Origin: Nageia nagi
Lineage: Eukaryota > Pinophyta
DNA length: 64,000 nucleotides
NCBI GenBank assembly: GCA_050084985.1
Contig: JBITNC010000001.1
Location: forward strand, 59,892,001 to 59,956,000
Direction of reading: 5' to 3'
Positions within the stretch are counted from its first letter, which is position 1. The number at the start of each line of letters is the position of its first letter. A program made the translations under genes and the position numbers. Below the pieces are notes generated by a model, which saw nothing but the letters and a program-made list of their open reading frames with translations, was not told the DNA's origin and searched no databases. Positions 22,430 to 34,604 of this stretch are shown in pieces.

Positions 22430-22845
22430 TGTTAGGATCCCATATCCTAACATTTACTTAAGCTTATTTATGTTTTATTTAATTTAATTATTTAGTTGTA
22501 TCAGATTATAAGGTGAACTTTCATATTTTGTAAGGTGAATTGCCATTTTGAATGTAAACCACCAATTAGGGTAGGAGGACTATAAATACTTGTAAGAGGG
22601 GTAAAGAGGGTATCTTGTAAAATCAATTTTCTTTTTGAGTTGTAAGGAGGAAGCTCCCTTGAAGTGGCTTATGATTCATATTCCTATCATTAAAGTTATT
22701 TTTTTCTATTATTTGGTTTTTAATATGAGTATATTATTCCATTTGCTTTAGTTGATGCATTGCAAGTCAATGGTTATTTCATATTTCAGTATTTATCATG
22801 GCATTTAATATAAAACACCTTTTTAGTTATGCTAGGTTCTTAACA
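22430..22845 (+). repeat. gypsy-1 3' LTR
   Basis: Starts TGTTAGGATCC and ends GGTTCTTAACA, followed by the TACAA duplication. It differs from the 5' LTR by many substitutions and a ~25-base insertion (about 22515-22540), so the insertion is not recent. Confidence 0.92.
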
Positions 22846-25411
22846 TACAACTTGATGAAATTCTATCCCTTTAGAGAAATTTACCCATATAATCTTAAAG
22901 TAGCTTTTCCAATTTTAATAACAAGAATTAAATGGTGTCCAATATGAATATTAGTGAACATGAGTGGAATCAAACACTTTAGAGAAATTTTAAAATTTGT
23001 TAGTTAGTAAGAGTTATTCTTGATAATCCAATAAGAAAGTTTGATATCAATTCATTAAAGAATATAATTCGAAAGGTAATATGGTGAACTTTGGGGCAAG
23101 AAAAGGGGATACTCATCAAATTATAAATCTTCCTTATTGTAATCCATTTCCATTGGAGGTGGGGAAGCTTAAACGAACTTTGTAATGTTTCAATGTTTTA
23201 TTGTTTGGTGGTAGAATTTTATTCACACACCATGTACAATGGAGGAATATAAAAAATATACATGAGATGCACCCTCCAATTTCAATTTGAAATATATTAG
23301 TTGAGAAATTGATGTTTCTTTGCACTCCTTCCATATAACAACATGTTTAAGGAAAGCTACATCATATCTAGTTGAAATATTTCTTCATATAGGTAAGAAT
23401 TCTCTAATTCTATCCCTTATGGAATTGCATTCAATACTCTACATGCAAATGTATTCTCATTTGACACATTCCACTATAATGCCTGCAACACTCTTTCTTG
23501 ATAGTTGCATATTTAATGCATGCATGGATGTTTAGGATCTATATATGACTAGTTTCAACTTAATCATCTATTGTTATTATTATTACTATCATTGCTATTG
23601 CAATCCAACTAGAGCCTTCTCTACCTATGGTGTTGAGAGCCATGTGTTCTTTCTTAATAGTAGTTATGTGAGTAGCCATGACACTACTTTTGTACAATTT
23701 TTACCTTATTCTTAAGAAGCTCTATGAGTACCCCATGGAACCACTTTTGAAATTGTTAACTACCTTATCCTTAATCATTTCTATGGTTGTTTCCTTATCC
23801 TCAAGCAATTATGTGAGTGCCCCCTATTACTATTAGTGACTTGCTCTTAAGTAGTCCCATGAGTATCTTCCTAGATGGAGTCTTGTGAAGACCATTGCAC
23901 TATAACTGATAGTGTTTGGTTCCTTAGTTTCACTAATCTTACATACTTTGTATTATTACCATGACACTTACCTCTCATGCTTGACATTCCATTTTCTTGA
24001 TCCCTACAACAATATGGTACTTGTCCATTTAACCCATTGAAGACCATATAATGTCCATTATGCATGTAAATTTTGGGTATCTTAGATGCACTAGAAATTA
24101 TAGTGTTGGATGACTTAGTTGCACTAAACTAACATAATTTTGTATGTGGGTAACATGTTAATATTGGGTTTATAAGCTACAATATAACCGATAGTGTTGG
24201 GTGCATCCATTGCATTAAACCAATATAATTTGAATGAAGACCATGTCATTGACCTCTTATGCATTGCAATATATTTTTCTAATACATTAAATAATGTGGT
24301 GCTTGTGCATTTAGCCCATTAAAGATCATAACACGTATCCATTATTCATGATAATGCTAGGTTCCTTAACTGCACTATAACTAGCTATGTTGGCTATCTC
24401 AATTACATTATACCAACACTCATTTTATATATGGATAAATACCCATTTTAATAGTTAACATATCAATAAAAAGTATTATTTTATAGGCTAATCAATGTTT
24501 TATTCTTTAATGGATGTTAATCAAATCTACATGGTCTCCATCTCCTCATGTAGGCTCCTTAAAGATGTTTAAGGTATTATTCATCATCCTTGTCCATGCT
24601 TATGCTATTGGGTATATTAGATTCTTACTATGTACTTATGTAAATGAGATATCTTGGTTTAGACCCTTGTTTCCCTCTACAAGTCTCAAATAAAATGCTA
24701 AATTCTTTTACTTAATGCTTCATCATAATTATCTCCTTGTTGAAATCATGTTCAAACCTGATCTCCCTCCTTGTACTTATTGAATTTATCATGTTAGCCC
24801 CTTATTAGCATTATAAAACCTTCATATTCAAGATTGGGTACATTTTCAATCTTCATAGGTACTTTCCTTACTTCTTAGGTGTGTTTCAAGCTTCTCAAGT
24901 GCTTTCTATACCTTATTGTAACTTGTTCAAAATCATGCTAATGTGATTGCTATTATTGCCTAATACTCAGTACATTTCACCTTACCTTGGCCAAGCATTT
25001 GATTAGCTAACATCATCATCATTCACTTGATATTCAATGCATATTCACTAGGTGCTTTTCCTACCTTGTCAAAATTCATAGGCCTTCCCAAGTGCTTTCC
25101 TTACTTTCTAGGGCTTTTCGTACCTTACTGGTCCTTGTTTGAACTTATGCTAACATCACCACTCTTGCTTGCCTAATACTCAATGTATTCCATATTACTT
25201 TGGCCAAGACCTTGATAAATTGGCATCATCATTGTTCTCCTAACAATTAGTAATTTTACACCCTTTTCTTTCCTTACTAACACTTCATAGGCCTTCAGCT
25301 AATGTCACCTACCTTTATCGCTTGATGGTTAATGTATTTCACCTCACCTTCACTTACAACTCATTTGAATAATGTCATCACATCATTAGCCTCATTAGTC
25401 TAAGGCATCAT

Positions 25412-25911
25412 TGAGAGAATTTAAGTATAAAATAAATAATATTAAACTCCCAAGATCATATGAAAGCTTACAATACAAATCTAATAAACTCACAAAGCAA
25501 TCTCACAAAGATAACACAAGATGTAAGTGGTTCCTCCAACTAGGAGTACATCCACTGACTAGATCTCTCTTCTTAACAAATATGAACTTTTGTAATCCTC
25601 CTAATATTTTCTCCTAAACACTATCCTATAGCATAACTTTACTCCATAAATTGATGTATGATTACAAAGAGGGAGCCTTCTATTTATAGGTCAAAATCCC
25701 TCTTTGGATCACCCTTTTATCCAATGTACAAAAGCATGACATGCACATCCTTTTACCCAAGGGGCATTCTCATGATAAGGAGTGTAGAACAAGTTACATT
25801 ATCATATTCACTTAAATACTTAAGGTATTAAATGATACCCTTACATATTAGTGAACTTAAATAGAAGATTTATTACATAACCTTTACAATAATGCATTAT
25901 ACATTCCAACA
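25412..25911 (-). repeat. copia-1 3' LTR
   Basis: Starts TGAGAGAATT and ends ATTCCAACA on the plus strand. A minus-strand TATA box, CTATAAATAG, lies at 25680-25689. It aligns over its full length with the LTR at 33495-33992 and more distantly with 39529-40040. Confidence 0.93.
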
Positions 25912-25926
25912 CTCCCTCTTAATGTA
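25912..25926 (-). other. copia-1 polypurine tract
   Basis: The minus strand reads ACATTAAGAGGGAG immediately before the 3' LTR, a standard plus-strand primer. The same position in copia-2 (40041-40054) reads CATTAAGGGGGAG. Confidence 0.85.
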
Positions 25927-26629
25927 ATATTGGGATAGAGTGAATAAGAGATAAGAAAGAGAGAAAGTAAAATAGTTTTCCTCCAAATAGATACCTTGAA
26001 GATGATAAATTTTTATATATTTGTGAAGTAATAAAGATCTAGTTTAAGACTCACTACTTTACCAAATACAATCATTAACCATAATCAATTTCAATGTACA
26101 TGAAGTAGTTATCCAACTAGAAGTCATGAAGAGTCTCCAAGAGCCTGCATACCTAAGGTAAGTAACTTGTAATTTGAAAATCATAAGCAACTAAAATAAG
26201 AAGATCTGTTAGATGCAACATATTCATATCAATAAGGATAGATGAATCACACGAATGCCATTAAGAACTGATCAATGGTGCACTATAATTCATCACAAAG
26301 ATACCATGCTAAAAACTCATAATCACTTGTTGTATATAAAACATGTGTTGATTATCATTACAAAATAGAGCATGCACATACAAGTTCCTCACATATGGAT
26401 AACTAAATAGTGCCAAAAGACACATAAGAGTTCCTCACACATGGATAACTGAACAGTGCTAGATTAGCTAATCTTTTTTCTTTTAAAAATTTTGTACAAC
26501 AAGTTCTTCATACAGCGAGAACTTACCATGAAGGTGTACAACAAAATCGACACTATATAGCATAAAATCCTCCTAGGGGTGAATTCGTCATCACAAACAT
26601 GAATTAAATACAAGAATTCAAACTTCACT

Positions 26630-28125
26630 CCCCCTTGAGGGCAACTTCATCAACTTGATAGCATCCTTAAGCTTACAAAACTAAGCTTTTGAAAGGGGAT
26701 TGGTAAACAAATCAATAGAGTTCAAATTATATGGACAATACTCTAGGTGTATGATGCCATCAAGAACCTTCTCCCTAATAAAATGGGCATGGATTTCCAT
26801 ATGTTTTGTTCTTTAATAGAACACATGATTTTTTATTAAAGAAATAACTAATTAATTATCTAAAGAAATCAAGGATGAGCCACCTTACTCATATCCAATT
26901 TCTTTCAAAAGATGCTTTAGTCAAATGGCTTCCTAGGTTGCAACAGACATGGCATAGTATGAAGCTTTTATGGTGGAAAGAGAAATAGTAGGCTGCTTCT
27001 TGGAAGCCCAAGAGATAGCACCTAAATCAATGCTAAACACATAAGTAGAGGTTGATTTCCTATCATCTCTATCTTTCCCATAGTCAAAATTGAGAATCTA
27101 GAGAGAATAAAAGAAGATAACTTAGAATATTTGAGAGCAAGATCTTTAGTCCCTACAATATACTCAAGATTTGCTTAACATCATTGAGGTTCTCAACATA
27201 TGGTTTCTATATGAATCGTGCTATCAAATTTAATACAAAGGTAATATATGGCCTAGATATAGTCAAATACAAAAGATTACCAATTAATTACCTATAAGTT
27301 GTAGCATTAGCTAACTAAGAGTTGGATGCCAGAAAAATAGTGATTCTAGGAGAGATTGGGATCATAACATATTTACATTCCTCCATTCCAAATTTTTGTA
27401 AGATTTCTGATATATAATTAGATTGAGTGAGATAAGTACACTTTTTATATTGATACACTTGTATTCCAAGATAGTAGTGTAAGAGACCAAGATCAATCAT
27501 TTCAAATGCTACCTTTAAGTTTGGATATGTACTCTTGAATGATTTTATCATTATTCTTAGTTATCAAAAGATCATCCACATAAAAGAGAATCAAGACCAC
27601 ATCTTTTTCCTAATTGAGCACATATAGATCATAATTAAAAAAACATTTGAAGAATTTAATATTTGCAAAGTACCCTAAAATCTTCTTATATGAGGCTCTA
27701 GGTGCTTGCTTAAGTATATACAATGAGTTCTTTAGCTTGCACATAAAAGAATTTTTACATTTCATAATAAACCCTTCTGATTGATTCATGAAGATTTCCA
27801 CATCTATTCATCATTGAGAAATGCACTCTTGACATCAATTTGAAAAAATTTACATCCTTAAGTTGTAGAAAGAGTAAGGATAATTCTAACAATAGGCATT
27901 TTTGCCATGGGAGTAAAGGTTTCCTCATAATCTACATCATATTTCATAAAAAAAACCTTTAGCTACTAACCTTGCTTTGTATTTCTCAATATCTCCAACT
28001 ATATTGAACTTGACCTTGTAAATCCACTTATTGCTAATCAAAATCTTCTCATTGGGATAAGGAACCAAGTCCCAAGTTTTATTTTTCATAAGCACCTCAT
28101 ACTCCACTTTCATAGCTTCCATATA
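26630..28125 (-). pseudogene. copia-1 reverse transcriptase and RNase H remnant
   Basis: From 28122 down the minus strand reads M-E-A-M-K-V-E-Y-E, then T-W-D-L-V-P, then K-W-I-Y-K-V-K and Y-K-A-R-L-V-A-K-G-F, the conserved N-terminal reverse-transcriptase block of copia. The catalytic Y-V-D-D motif is intact at about 27565-27577. D-L-G-L-L-H-Y-Y-L-G-I-Q-V follows near 27480. The RNase H tail ends near 26640 with a decayed K-L-K-D-A-I-K-L stretch. Stops and frameshifts separate at least four open pieces, so no polymerase could be made. Confidence 0.8.
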
Positions 28126-28422
28126 GCATTCATACTTGAAGCTTATTTGAAGGATGAGGGCTTATGCTTTTTTTCAATCTTGGAAAATAAGGATTTGTTC
28201 AAGGTCATGCTCCTTGTTACCCTTTATGTTGGAGAATTTTATTCTTAAGGTTACTTATCTAGATTAATATCTAACCAAGTAGGTGCAACTGAAGAGTCCT
28301 TTGGATCATCAACATCCTCATTAGAAGGAGATTCTTTAGGAAGTTCATTGAAATTTACATCCTTTGAAATAAACATGACTTTGTAGGATAGAGAGTAGAG
28401 CCTATAGCCTCTATGTTTATTA

Positions 28423-29130
28423 TCATAATCCTAAAGATAAATTTTTTATTTCTTTTATCCAACTTTCTCTTTTTCTTAGAAACAATGTAGGAGAATGCTT
28501 CACAACCAAACACCTTAAGGTGTGAAATATTAGTTTTCTTCTCAACAATGTCTCAAAATGAGTTTTACCTTGAACAACTTTTGTGGGACACCTATTCAAG
28601 GTGTAAATAGTAGTGTTCATAGCTTCACCCCATAGTAAAATAGAAAGATTACCCAACATGCATCTAACCATCTCCATAATTATTCTATTTTTTCTTTTGA
28701 CAACACCATTCTATAAGGAGTGTAAGAAATTGTAAACTATCTCTTGATTCCATACTAAGCATAATAGTTATTGAAGTCTTTGCTATTATATTCTCCCTCA
28801 TTATTTGATCTCAAAATCTTAATTTTAAGGTTAGTTTGATTCTCAACAAATGCCTTAAAAACCTTAAAACTCTCAAAGGTTTGATCCTTGTGCTCAAGTA
28901 GATATCCAAAGGTCATCCTACTAAACTCATCAATGAAGGTTAAAACATAAGATGCTCCTCCAAGTGGCTTAGTTTGAAATGGACCCATCAAATTTGAATG
29001 CACAAGTTGAAGAGGTTGAGATGCTCTTGTTGCCTTATCTTTTTCAAACTTTTGTCTATGCCTCTTACCAAGAATGCACTTCGCACATAGACCAACTGAA
29101 GGAGAAATTAAAGGAAAACCTTTCATAAGT
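28423..29130 (-). pseudogene. copia-1 integrase remnant
   Basis: From 29126 down the frame reads C-A-K-C-I-L-G-K-R-H-R, the zinc-site end of the GAG-pre-integrase/integrase region, then H-S-N-L-M-G-P-F and F-I-D-E-F-S-R. Core catalytic positions are altered: the Asp of the D-N-G-G-E-Y motif is Asn (codon 28803-28805) and the Glu of the N-G-V-V-E-R-K-N-R motif is Lys (28696-28698). The C-terminal part (28677-28423) has the L-W-G-E-A motif. A stop and a frameshift precede the Glu block. Integration activity is excluded. Confidence 0.8.
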
Positions 29131-29351
29131 TCTTAGTCTTTTATGACTTGAATACTCTTGTGGTTAAAGTTCCCTAAAAGTTAGTGCCAAAGATTGTCTC
29201 TAGAACACACACTTATAACAAGACACATCTTTGATGGATCTTGATCCATAATGTATAGATCATCTTTCACTAATCCTTTAACCAACATGGCAAGTCCTTT
29301 CTTAATGCACCAAGATTGAGAATCAAATTCAAAGTACCCTTTTCTATCATC

Positions 29352-29560
29352 TTAGATCATAAAGAGAAGGTTCATCCTAGGTTTAGGAATATAAAGCACA
29401 TTTTCAAGAACCTTACCATGAACCAACACATTCCCAATTCTTTGGACTTCAAGGATAGAGTTATCACCTATCACAATTGCATATTTTCTATACTTGTGAA
29501 AGTTTTCAAACTTTTCCTTTTCAAAGCATAGGTGACTAGTGCAACCAGAATCCATAATCT
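29352..29560 (-). pseudogene. copia-1 protease to pre-integrase remnant
   Basis: The open segment begins M-D-S-G-C-T-S-H-L-C, the copia aspartic protease active site, and continues through I-G-D-N-S and V-L-E-N-V-L-Y-I-P-K, the usual join to the pre-integrase region. The active-site triplet D-S-G is preserved here. Confidence 0.8.
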
Positions 29561-29599
29561 AATTAGATAAAAAAGAGTGAGACAAAGAGTAGAGCATCA

Positions 29600-30480
29600 T
29601 ATCAAAAACAACATGAATATTCTTCTTTCCTTTGTAGTTATTTACATTTTCATTTCCTTTATTATTTTATTCTCTTTTGTTTTTGTAGAAATCAACTTAT
29701 TTATGACCTTGGATGCCACAATATTTACAATTACTATCAAAGTTTTTCTTAGTGTATGAATTTTTTGATTTGACTTTTCCATCTCTTTGCTTGAAGTGAT
29801 TGTTGTTCTTTTTGCTATTGTAGCCATTGCCTCTTTTTTAAAACCTTTTAGAGGAAGAAGGATAAGATTTCTTTTGATGGTTGAACTTCTTCTTGAAAGG
29901 AGTTTTGATTTCTCTAAGAGCAATGTTATTATCCTTAGGAGAAGAAATTAACACTTTATTGTTAATGGTTTCCTCATGCTTCAAAAGGTATCTAGAAAGG
30001 TTCTCAATGGAGAAGACTTCTTCTTCATCATCAACCATTTTTTCCATAATTGTTACAAAGTTTTCAAACTTTGAAGAATAATAAAGACCATGAACTCATC
30101 ATCGATCCAATTGCACCTACAAGCAACAAGTTGGTTCCTTAGGTTAATGATTTTATTCAAGTATATGATAACATTTTTTATCTTCCCCTTGATGAGATTG
30201 AAGCAACTTTTGGAGAATGGTAAATCTTCTTGAAAAATTTGAATCAAGATAGATTTGCATAAGTTTATCTCAAGCTTCTTTTGTTGAGGTTGAAGAGGAA
30301 ATCATCAAGAGGACATCATCTAAAATTACTTGATAAATCATGGTGGTTGCCAACTCATTCTTTGTGTTGTAAGCCTCAAGTGCCTTCTCATCTGTAGGAG
30401 GTACAAAGTTCTCATTCACTATTTGCTAAAGCTTGCTTGCATACAATTTAGCTCTTATCCATTTGCTACACAATAATGTG
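29600..30480 (-). pseudogene. copia-1 gag remnant
   Basis: Pieces at 30247-30053, 30047-29838 and 29923-29642 match the order of the better-kept gag of copia-2 at 63528-63085: the I-I-L-Q-S-L block, then E-E-V-F-S-I-E-N-L-S-R-Y-L-L-K-H-E-E, then F-K-K-K-F-N-H and a Lys/Ser-rich stretch. A CCHC knuckle is expected near 29740-29700. The plus-strand frames here are shadows. Confidence 0.7.
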
Positions 30481-33480
30481 AAAAAATAAGCATATGGCTT
30501 AATAAATAACATTATATGTTTAAGTTTTAACCAAGTAAGTAGTACATGTTTCATTTAATTAACTAAGACATGCTTGATTTGATTCACTAGTGCAAATGAT
30601 TTACAACTAAAATAATAACCTATATATATTTTTCATCTCAAGAACTGTAGATGTAAAGTGACATTGTTGAGGCTTATTTTCTTGTCTAAAATTAGGCCTT
30701 CACCTAGATGCCCACATAAGAGGAGCCTAAGTACTACCAATCTGCAACTAGTTCACCTTGGTCAGTTTTATACTCTCACAAGAAGAAGTACCTACTATTT
30801 TTCAAGGTTATGATGTTTATTAGATCAATCAAATTATTAATATTGATTAGGTTTTAATTTTTTTCTCCTAGGTTATAAGGATAATCCTTGAATGGATGTG
30901 CAAAAGTGTGGTATCACTACACATATGCCTGTCCACATATTGGAGTTATGTCCAAACCAACAGAGGACTTAGGGGAAATTGAGATGTATGGAATTTTCAC
31001 CATTTGGATCATTGAATTTAAAGGCTCCAATTTGCCTATCCTCACCTCATGGCTCCCCAAACAAGTCATGTTACAGAATGTACATGCGGATGTGTTCATT
31101 TTAGGGGGTTTCTTATTTCAATGTTTGCATTTTTGTTTACATAAGCAAATAAATTAAAATGTAAAACATGAAGTAAAAGAGCATAAGTAAAACATTATCC
31201 ATTCAAAAATTTGAAACTTAAGTGTCCAATGGGTCTTATTTACCAACCCCTAAAGGATATCTTTTACATCATTCCTTATTTTGCATAAAGATGTAAATTA
31301 CATCATAACTTAATATTTTAAGTAATACGCATGCATTATTTGACCTAAAAATTTAAGTCTTAAGCATATAACTTAAAAAATTAAGTCCTAAGCATGTATC
31401 ATTCTTAACTTAAAAAATAATTACTAATCTTAAGCATGCATCATTTAAGCATAATCACACATAAGTATGCATTGCTTTACAATTGCACAAGTCCATCTTT
31501 GCATAAGGATTTTATCAAAAACACTTTTAAAAAAACAATAGACATGCAACTTTGTCATAAGGATCTAACAATTTTAAGTAAAAAAAATTCATAAGATCCC
31601 CCCTTTTTTAATTAAAAAATTATCCCTTAATAGCATTAGTAAAAAAGAGAATGCAAATTTAGCTTAGTTGAACCTTTATAAGTACTAAAAAAAATTCAAG
31701 TAACTAATTTATGATCTCTCAAAATTGTCTCCCTTTTGTTTAAGGCTAAAAACTTTCAAAGCACTTAAACCTTGAATAATAACACTTTAAAATAAACTTA
31801 GAAAGTATTATAATAATAGTTTAAAATAACACTTACAAAGTATTATCACTATGTTAAAGCAAGTGTTTATTTTTGAATTATTAAACTTTAAACATAATGC
31901 CTAAATGTTTAAGTATTTGAAGTAAATTGTTAACAAGGTCTAAAAATTACCTTGAATAATAAATTTCATTTTATGCTTCCCAAGGTAATTTATGATGGAC
32001 AAGATCATAGTTAAAAAATAAACTTTGAGTATAAGTTTTGCAAAGAATTAAAGCTTCTAGGTGCATTAAATAAAAAAGTGACTTGCAAGCAACTTGAAAA
32101 TAAATGCACTAGTTAGATTTAAAAAAAATGTATACTTTTGGTCAGAAGAAGGAAAAAAAAGAGGCAAATAGAAAAAAAATGGTTGAGAGAAGACTAGGGG
32201 GTATGCGAGGAAGGAGCATATGGACCTACTGATTGAAAAGTGGTTTGCTTCATGAAAAACATCAGGCAGAGGTAGTCGATGGAGGGCAAAGGTAACCAAT
32301 AGAGGGTGAAGGTACCTAATACATAACAAAGCCAAAAGATTATTGCATTGCTATGAGGAGGTCATAGGTGCTAGAAAAAAATGGTCTCTATGGATGTTGA
32401 TGCAATGAAAAAGAAGGTACATAGCTACACAAGCAAGGGGAGGTGACTAGCAAGGTGAACAGAGGGTGATCATGGTAGAGGAGAGGACATGATCAAATGG
32501 AGCCCTCAGGAGGTGATGCATAGGTATAGATTCCCTTCAACATTCCCATCCAAAACAAACCTTTGATAGGCATGAGGGAGGTGCCATTGCATGAGGGAGG
32601 GCCTACATGGGGTTAGGTCATTGCTAAGGAGGGGTAAAGCAGTGGGGTTAGATGGGTGCTATGCTAAAAAAAATGTGAATGGAATGAGGGGGATGCCATA
32701 GCAAGATCCATAGCCCTCTTAATTTGTAGTAGTCTATCCATAGCAAGAGTGGATGGTAGTGTGGAGGGAAGCCATCATAGGGAGATCACTACCACCACCT
32801 CATGGAGTCTCAAAAAAACTTTCAAAAATAAAATTGTAGACTTTAAAAAAAAATACTATATGGATGATTTGTTTTTTAATCTTCCCATATATATATTTTT
32901 TTGTAGAAAAATATGAATATAGTAAAAAAGGTATTATTTAAAATATATTTTGTGTTCTCTAAGTCTCCCTTTTTTATTGAACAGAAAAAAATGTAGTAAA
33001 GTGTAGTTACTTTTAATTATTATTTTTTAGTTAGTATCAAAATAATTGAAATAAATATTTGTAAAATACAACTATTTTGATAAGAGAACTAAGGTAGGAA
33101 AAACTATAATATATAAAATTTTCAACAAAAAAATTGCATATAATTTTTGAAGGGAAAAAAATGTAGTATATTTTTACTTAAATATATAAAGCCTTCAAAA
33201 AAAGGATATGCAAAATTATAGCAATAGGTTAATCTTAATAGTGCAACTATTATAAGACATGTTAGTATACAAAAAAAAGTACAACAAAATAGATTGCTAT
33301 TTTATGCAAATTTTATCATAAACAAGGACTATCACAACACAAATTATGTTAGTAACATAATGCAACAATCCATAAGATAACCAAAAAGAGGAGGTAAATT
33401 ATACCTTATCTTAGTTTTACCTCACTAATGGGGATCAACAAGATGTAGTTTCCACATCAAGAATAAGAGCTTTCACACTC
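30481..33480 (-). other. 3-kb unassigned stretch between the copia-1 primer site and gag
   Basis: Copia leaders are normally a few hundred bases. This one is about 3 kb and shows no coherent frame. It includes a moderately complex part (30650-31150, with an 89-codon plus-strand frame I cannot name), an AT-rich part (31160-32060), a G/A-rich part on the plus strand (32130-32810) and a second AT-rich part up to the primer site. It may be captured or inserted sequence. The copia-2 counterpart lies beyond the window. Confidence 0.45.
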
Positions 33481-33492
33481 GCTTTGATACCA
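33481..33492 (-). other. copia-1 primer binding site
   Basis: The minus strand reads TGGTATCAAAGC two bases from the 5' LTR, complementary to a tRNA-Met 3' end. Confidence 0.9.
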
Positions 33493-33494
33493 AA

Positions 33495-33992
33495 TGAGAG
33501 AATTGAAGTATAAAATAAACAATCCTAAACTCCAAGATCACATGAAAACTCACAATACACATCTAACAAATTCACAAAGCAATCTCACAAAGATAACATA
33601 AGATGTAAGTGGTTCCTCCTACTAGGAGTACATCCACCAACTAGATCTCTCTTCTTAACAAATATGAACTCTTACAATCCTCCTAATCTTTTCTCCTAGA
33701 CACTATCCTATGGCATAAAGTTATTGCACAAATTGGAGTATGATAACAAAGAGGAGCCTTCTATTTATAGGCCAAAATCCCTCTTTGGATCACCATTTTA
33801 TCCAATTTATAAAATCATGACATGCACATCCTTTTACCCAAAGAGCATGCTCATGACAAGGAGTGTAGGACAAGTTACATTACCATATTCACTTAAATAC
33901 TTAAGGTATCAAATGATACCCTTAAGTATTAGTGAACTTATATATAAGATTTATTACATAACCTTTACAATAATGCATTATACATTCCAACA
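33495..33992 (-). repeat. copia-1 5' LTR
   Basis: Nearly full-length match to 25412-25911. A TATA box (CTATAAATAG on the minus strand, 33761-33770) marks the promoter from which the element was transcribed. The open frame at 33724-34110 crosses the LTR edge and is not a gene. Confidence 0.93.
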
Positions 33993-34458
33993 ATCATCCT
34001 TAGAACCAATATTTCTTATATCATCTCTACCAATGCTTGGTGTTGTGTTCATTTATCTTCTCCCAGATCCCTTTATCTCTTCGATTAACATCATTGGTCC
34101 CATTTCCTAATGCTTAGTGTTTTCACCCTCACTTGAATTCCTGAGTTATATACCTACTTTTTTCTATACCATTTCAATCTATCACTTGATATAATATTAT
34201 TTTCTTTCTTCTTAGGCTTTAAAACCACTTTGCTAACATCATCATCATCTAGTGCTCGAAATTACATTAAAAGGCTCCCTCCTTGACTATGTTTATGTCA
34301 CCATTTGGGAACATATTTTATTTATAACTCGATCAAATAAGTGATTTTCACTCTCAAGAAGACTATTTTATCTCTTAAGACTAGTCATTATCACATGCAA
34401 ACATTCACATTCATCATTTGAAGGCCTAGATTAAGGCACTAAGCCTTAAAATATTTAA

Positions 34459-34604
34459 TAGGCAACCAAATTTGATGTAGTCTAAATGGTTCAATGATCT
34501 TGCATTGGTAGCATGGTCACATCCATGGGAATATTAGCATCATTTATATGTTGAGTATAAAACATCTTACATTAAGGAGAAGAATGAAGGAAATTTTATT
34601 TCCT
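34459..34604. other. short spacer between the two 2.7-kb repeat copies
   Basis: About 145 bases without a counterpart in either copy that I could see. Confidence 0.45.

Larger units (their letters stand above)
16961..22845 (+). mobile_element. gypsy-1: complete but inactivated Ty3/gypsy chromovirus, Reina-like
   Basis: A 5885-bp element with two short LTRs (394 and 416 bp), a tRNA-Met-type primer site, gag, protease, reverse transcriptase, RNase H, integrase and a C-terminal chromodomain-like tail, a polypurine tract and a TACAA target duplication. Short LTRs, small size and the P-K-D-A-K-W-E chromodomain ending fit the Reina branch of plant chromoviruses. Stops and small frameshifts occur throughout. 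Catalytic changes (protease D-S-G altered, reverse transcriptase F-G-D in place of F-D-D, integrase first Asp replaced by His) make it certainly inactive. It sits inside the LINE relic, so it is the younger of the two. Confidence 0.9.
15440..23165 (-). mobile_element. non-LTR retrotransposon (LINE) relic, split by gypsy-1; parts 22846-23165 and 15440-16960
   Basis: On the minus strand the part just left of gypsy-1 (16960 down) reads W-D-L-Y-L-L-P-K-L-F-G-G-M-G-L-L, then L-N-V-K-W-I-V-R-D-L-M-G. Plant LINE ORF2 proteins carry this pattern (PK..GG.GL, then a K-W stretch) between the reverse transcriptase and the zf-RVT region. The part right of gypsy-1 (23165-22851) reads into it with a short frame containing I-K-L-Y directly before W-D, as expected if gypsy-1 interrupted the LINE. 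Frames are broken by many stops, so it is dead. The 5' part, including the main reverse transcriptase, is missing; the right limit is taken where the 2.7-kb repeat starts. The 3' limit is taken from the alignment with 7340-8200. Confidence 0.55.
25412..33992 (-). mobile_element. copia-1: complete but inactivated Ty1/copia element
   Basis: An 8581-bp element on the minus strand with two LTRs (500 and 498 bp), target duplication ATCAT (25407-25411 and 33993-33997), a tRNA-Met-type primer site beside the right LTR and a polypurine tract beside the left one. Gag, protease, integrase, reverse transcriptase and RNase H follow in copia order from about 30480 down to 26630. Every domain has stops or frame breaks, and two integrase catalytic residues are changed. 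An unusual 3-kb stretch lies between the primer site and gag. It inserted into copy 1 of the 2.7-kb repeat. Confidence 0.92.
23170..34458. repeat. ~2.7-kb repetitive unit, copy 1 (23170-25411 plus 33998-34458), split by copia-1
   Basis: With copia-1 and one target duplication removed, this segment aligns end to end with 34605-37210. Shared words include ATGTTTTATTGTTTGG near the start, CACACCATGTA-C/T-AATGGAGGAATAT, and AAAAGGCTCCCTCCTTGA and AGGC-A/C-TTAAGCCTTAAA at the end. It has no coding frame. Inside it are short imperfect repeats: four blocks with A-TAGTGTTGG-type cores (near 23908, 24097, 24188, 24380) and ~60-bp blocks around TATGAGTACCCCATGGAA. The class is unknown; it could be a satellite-like duplication, or the long terminal repeats of a non-coding element. 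Confidence 0.8.

Noticed and set aside
33724-34110. 128-codon frame as a gene
   Set aside because: It starts inside the copia-1 LTR and crosses the insertion edge.
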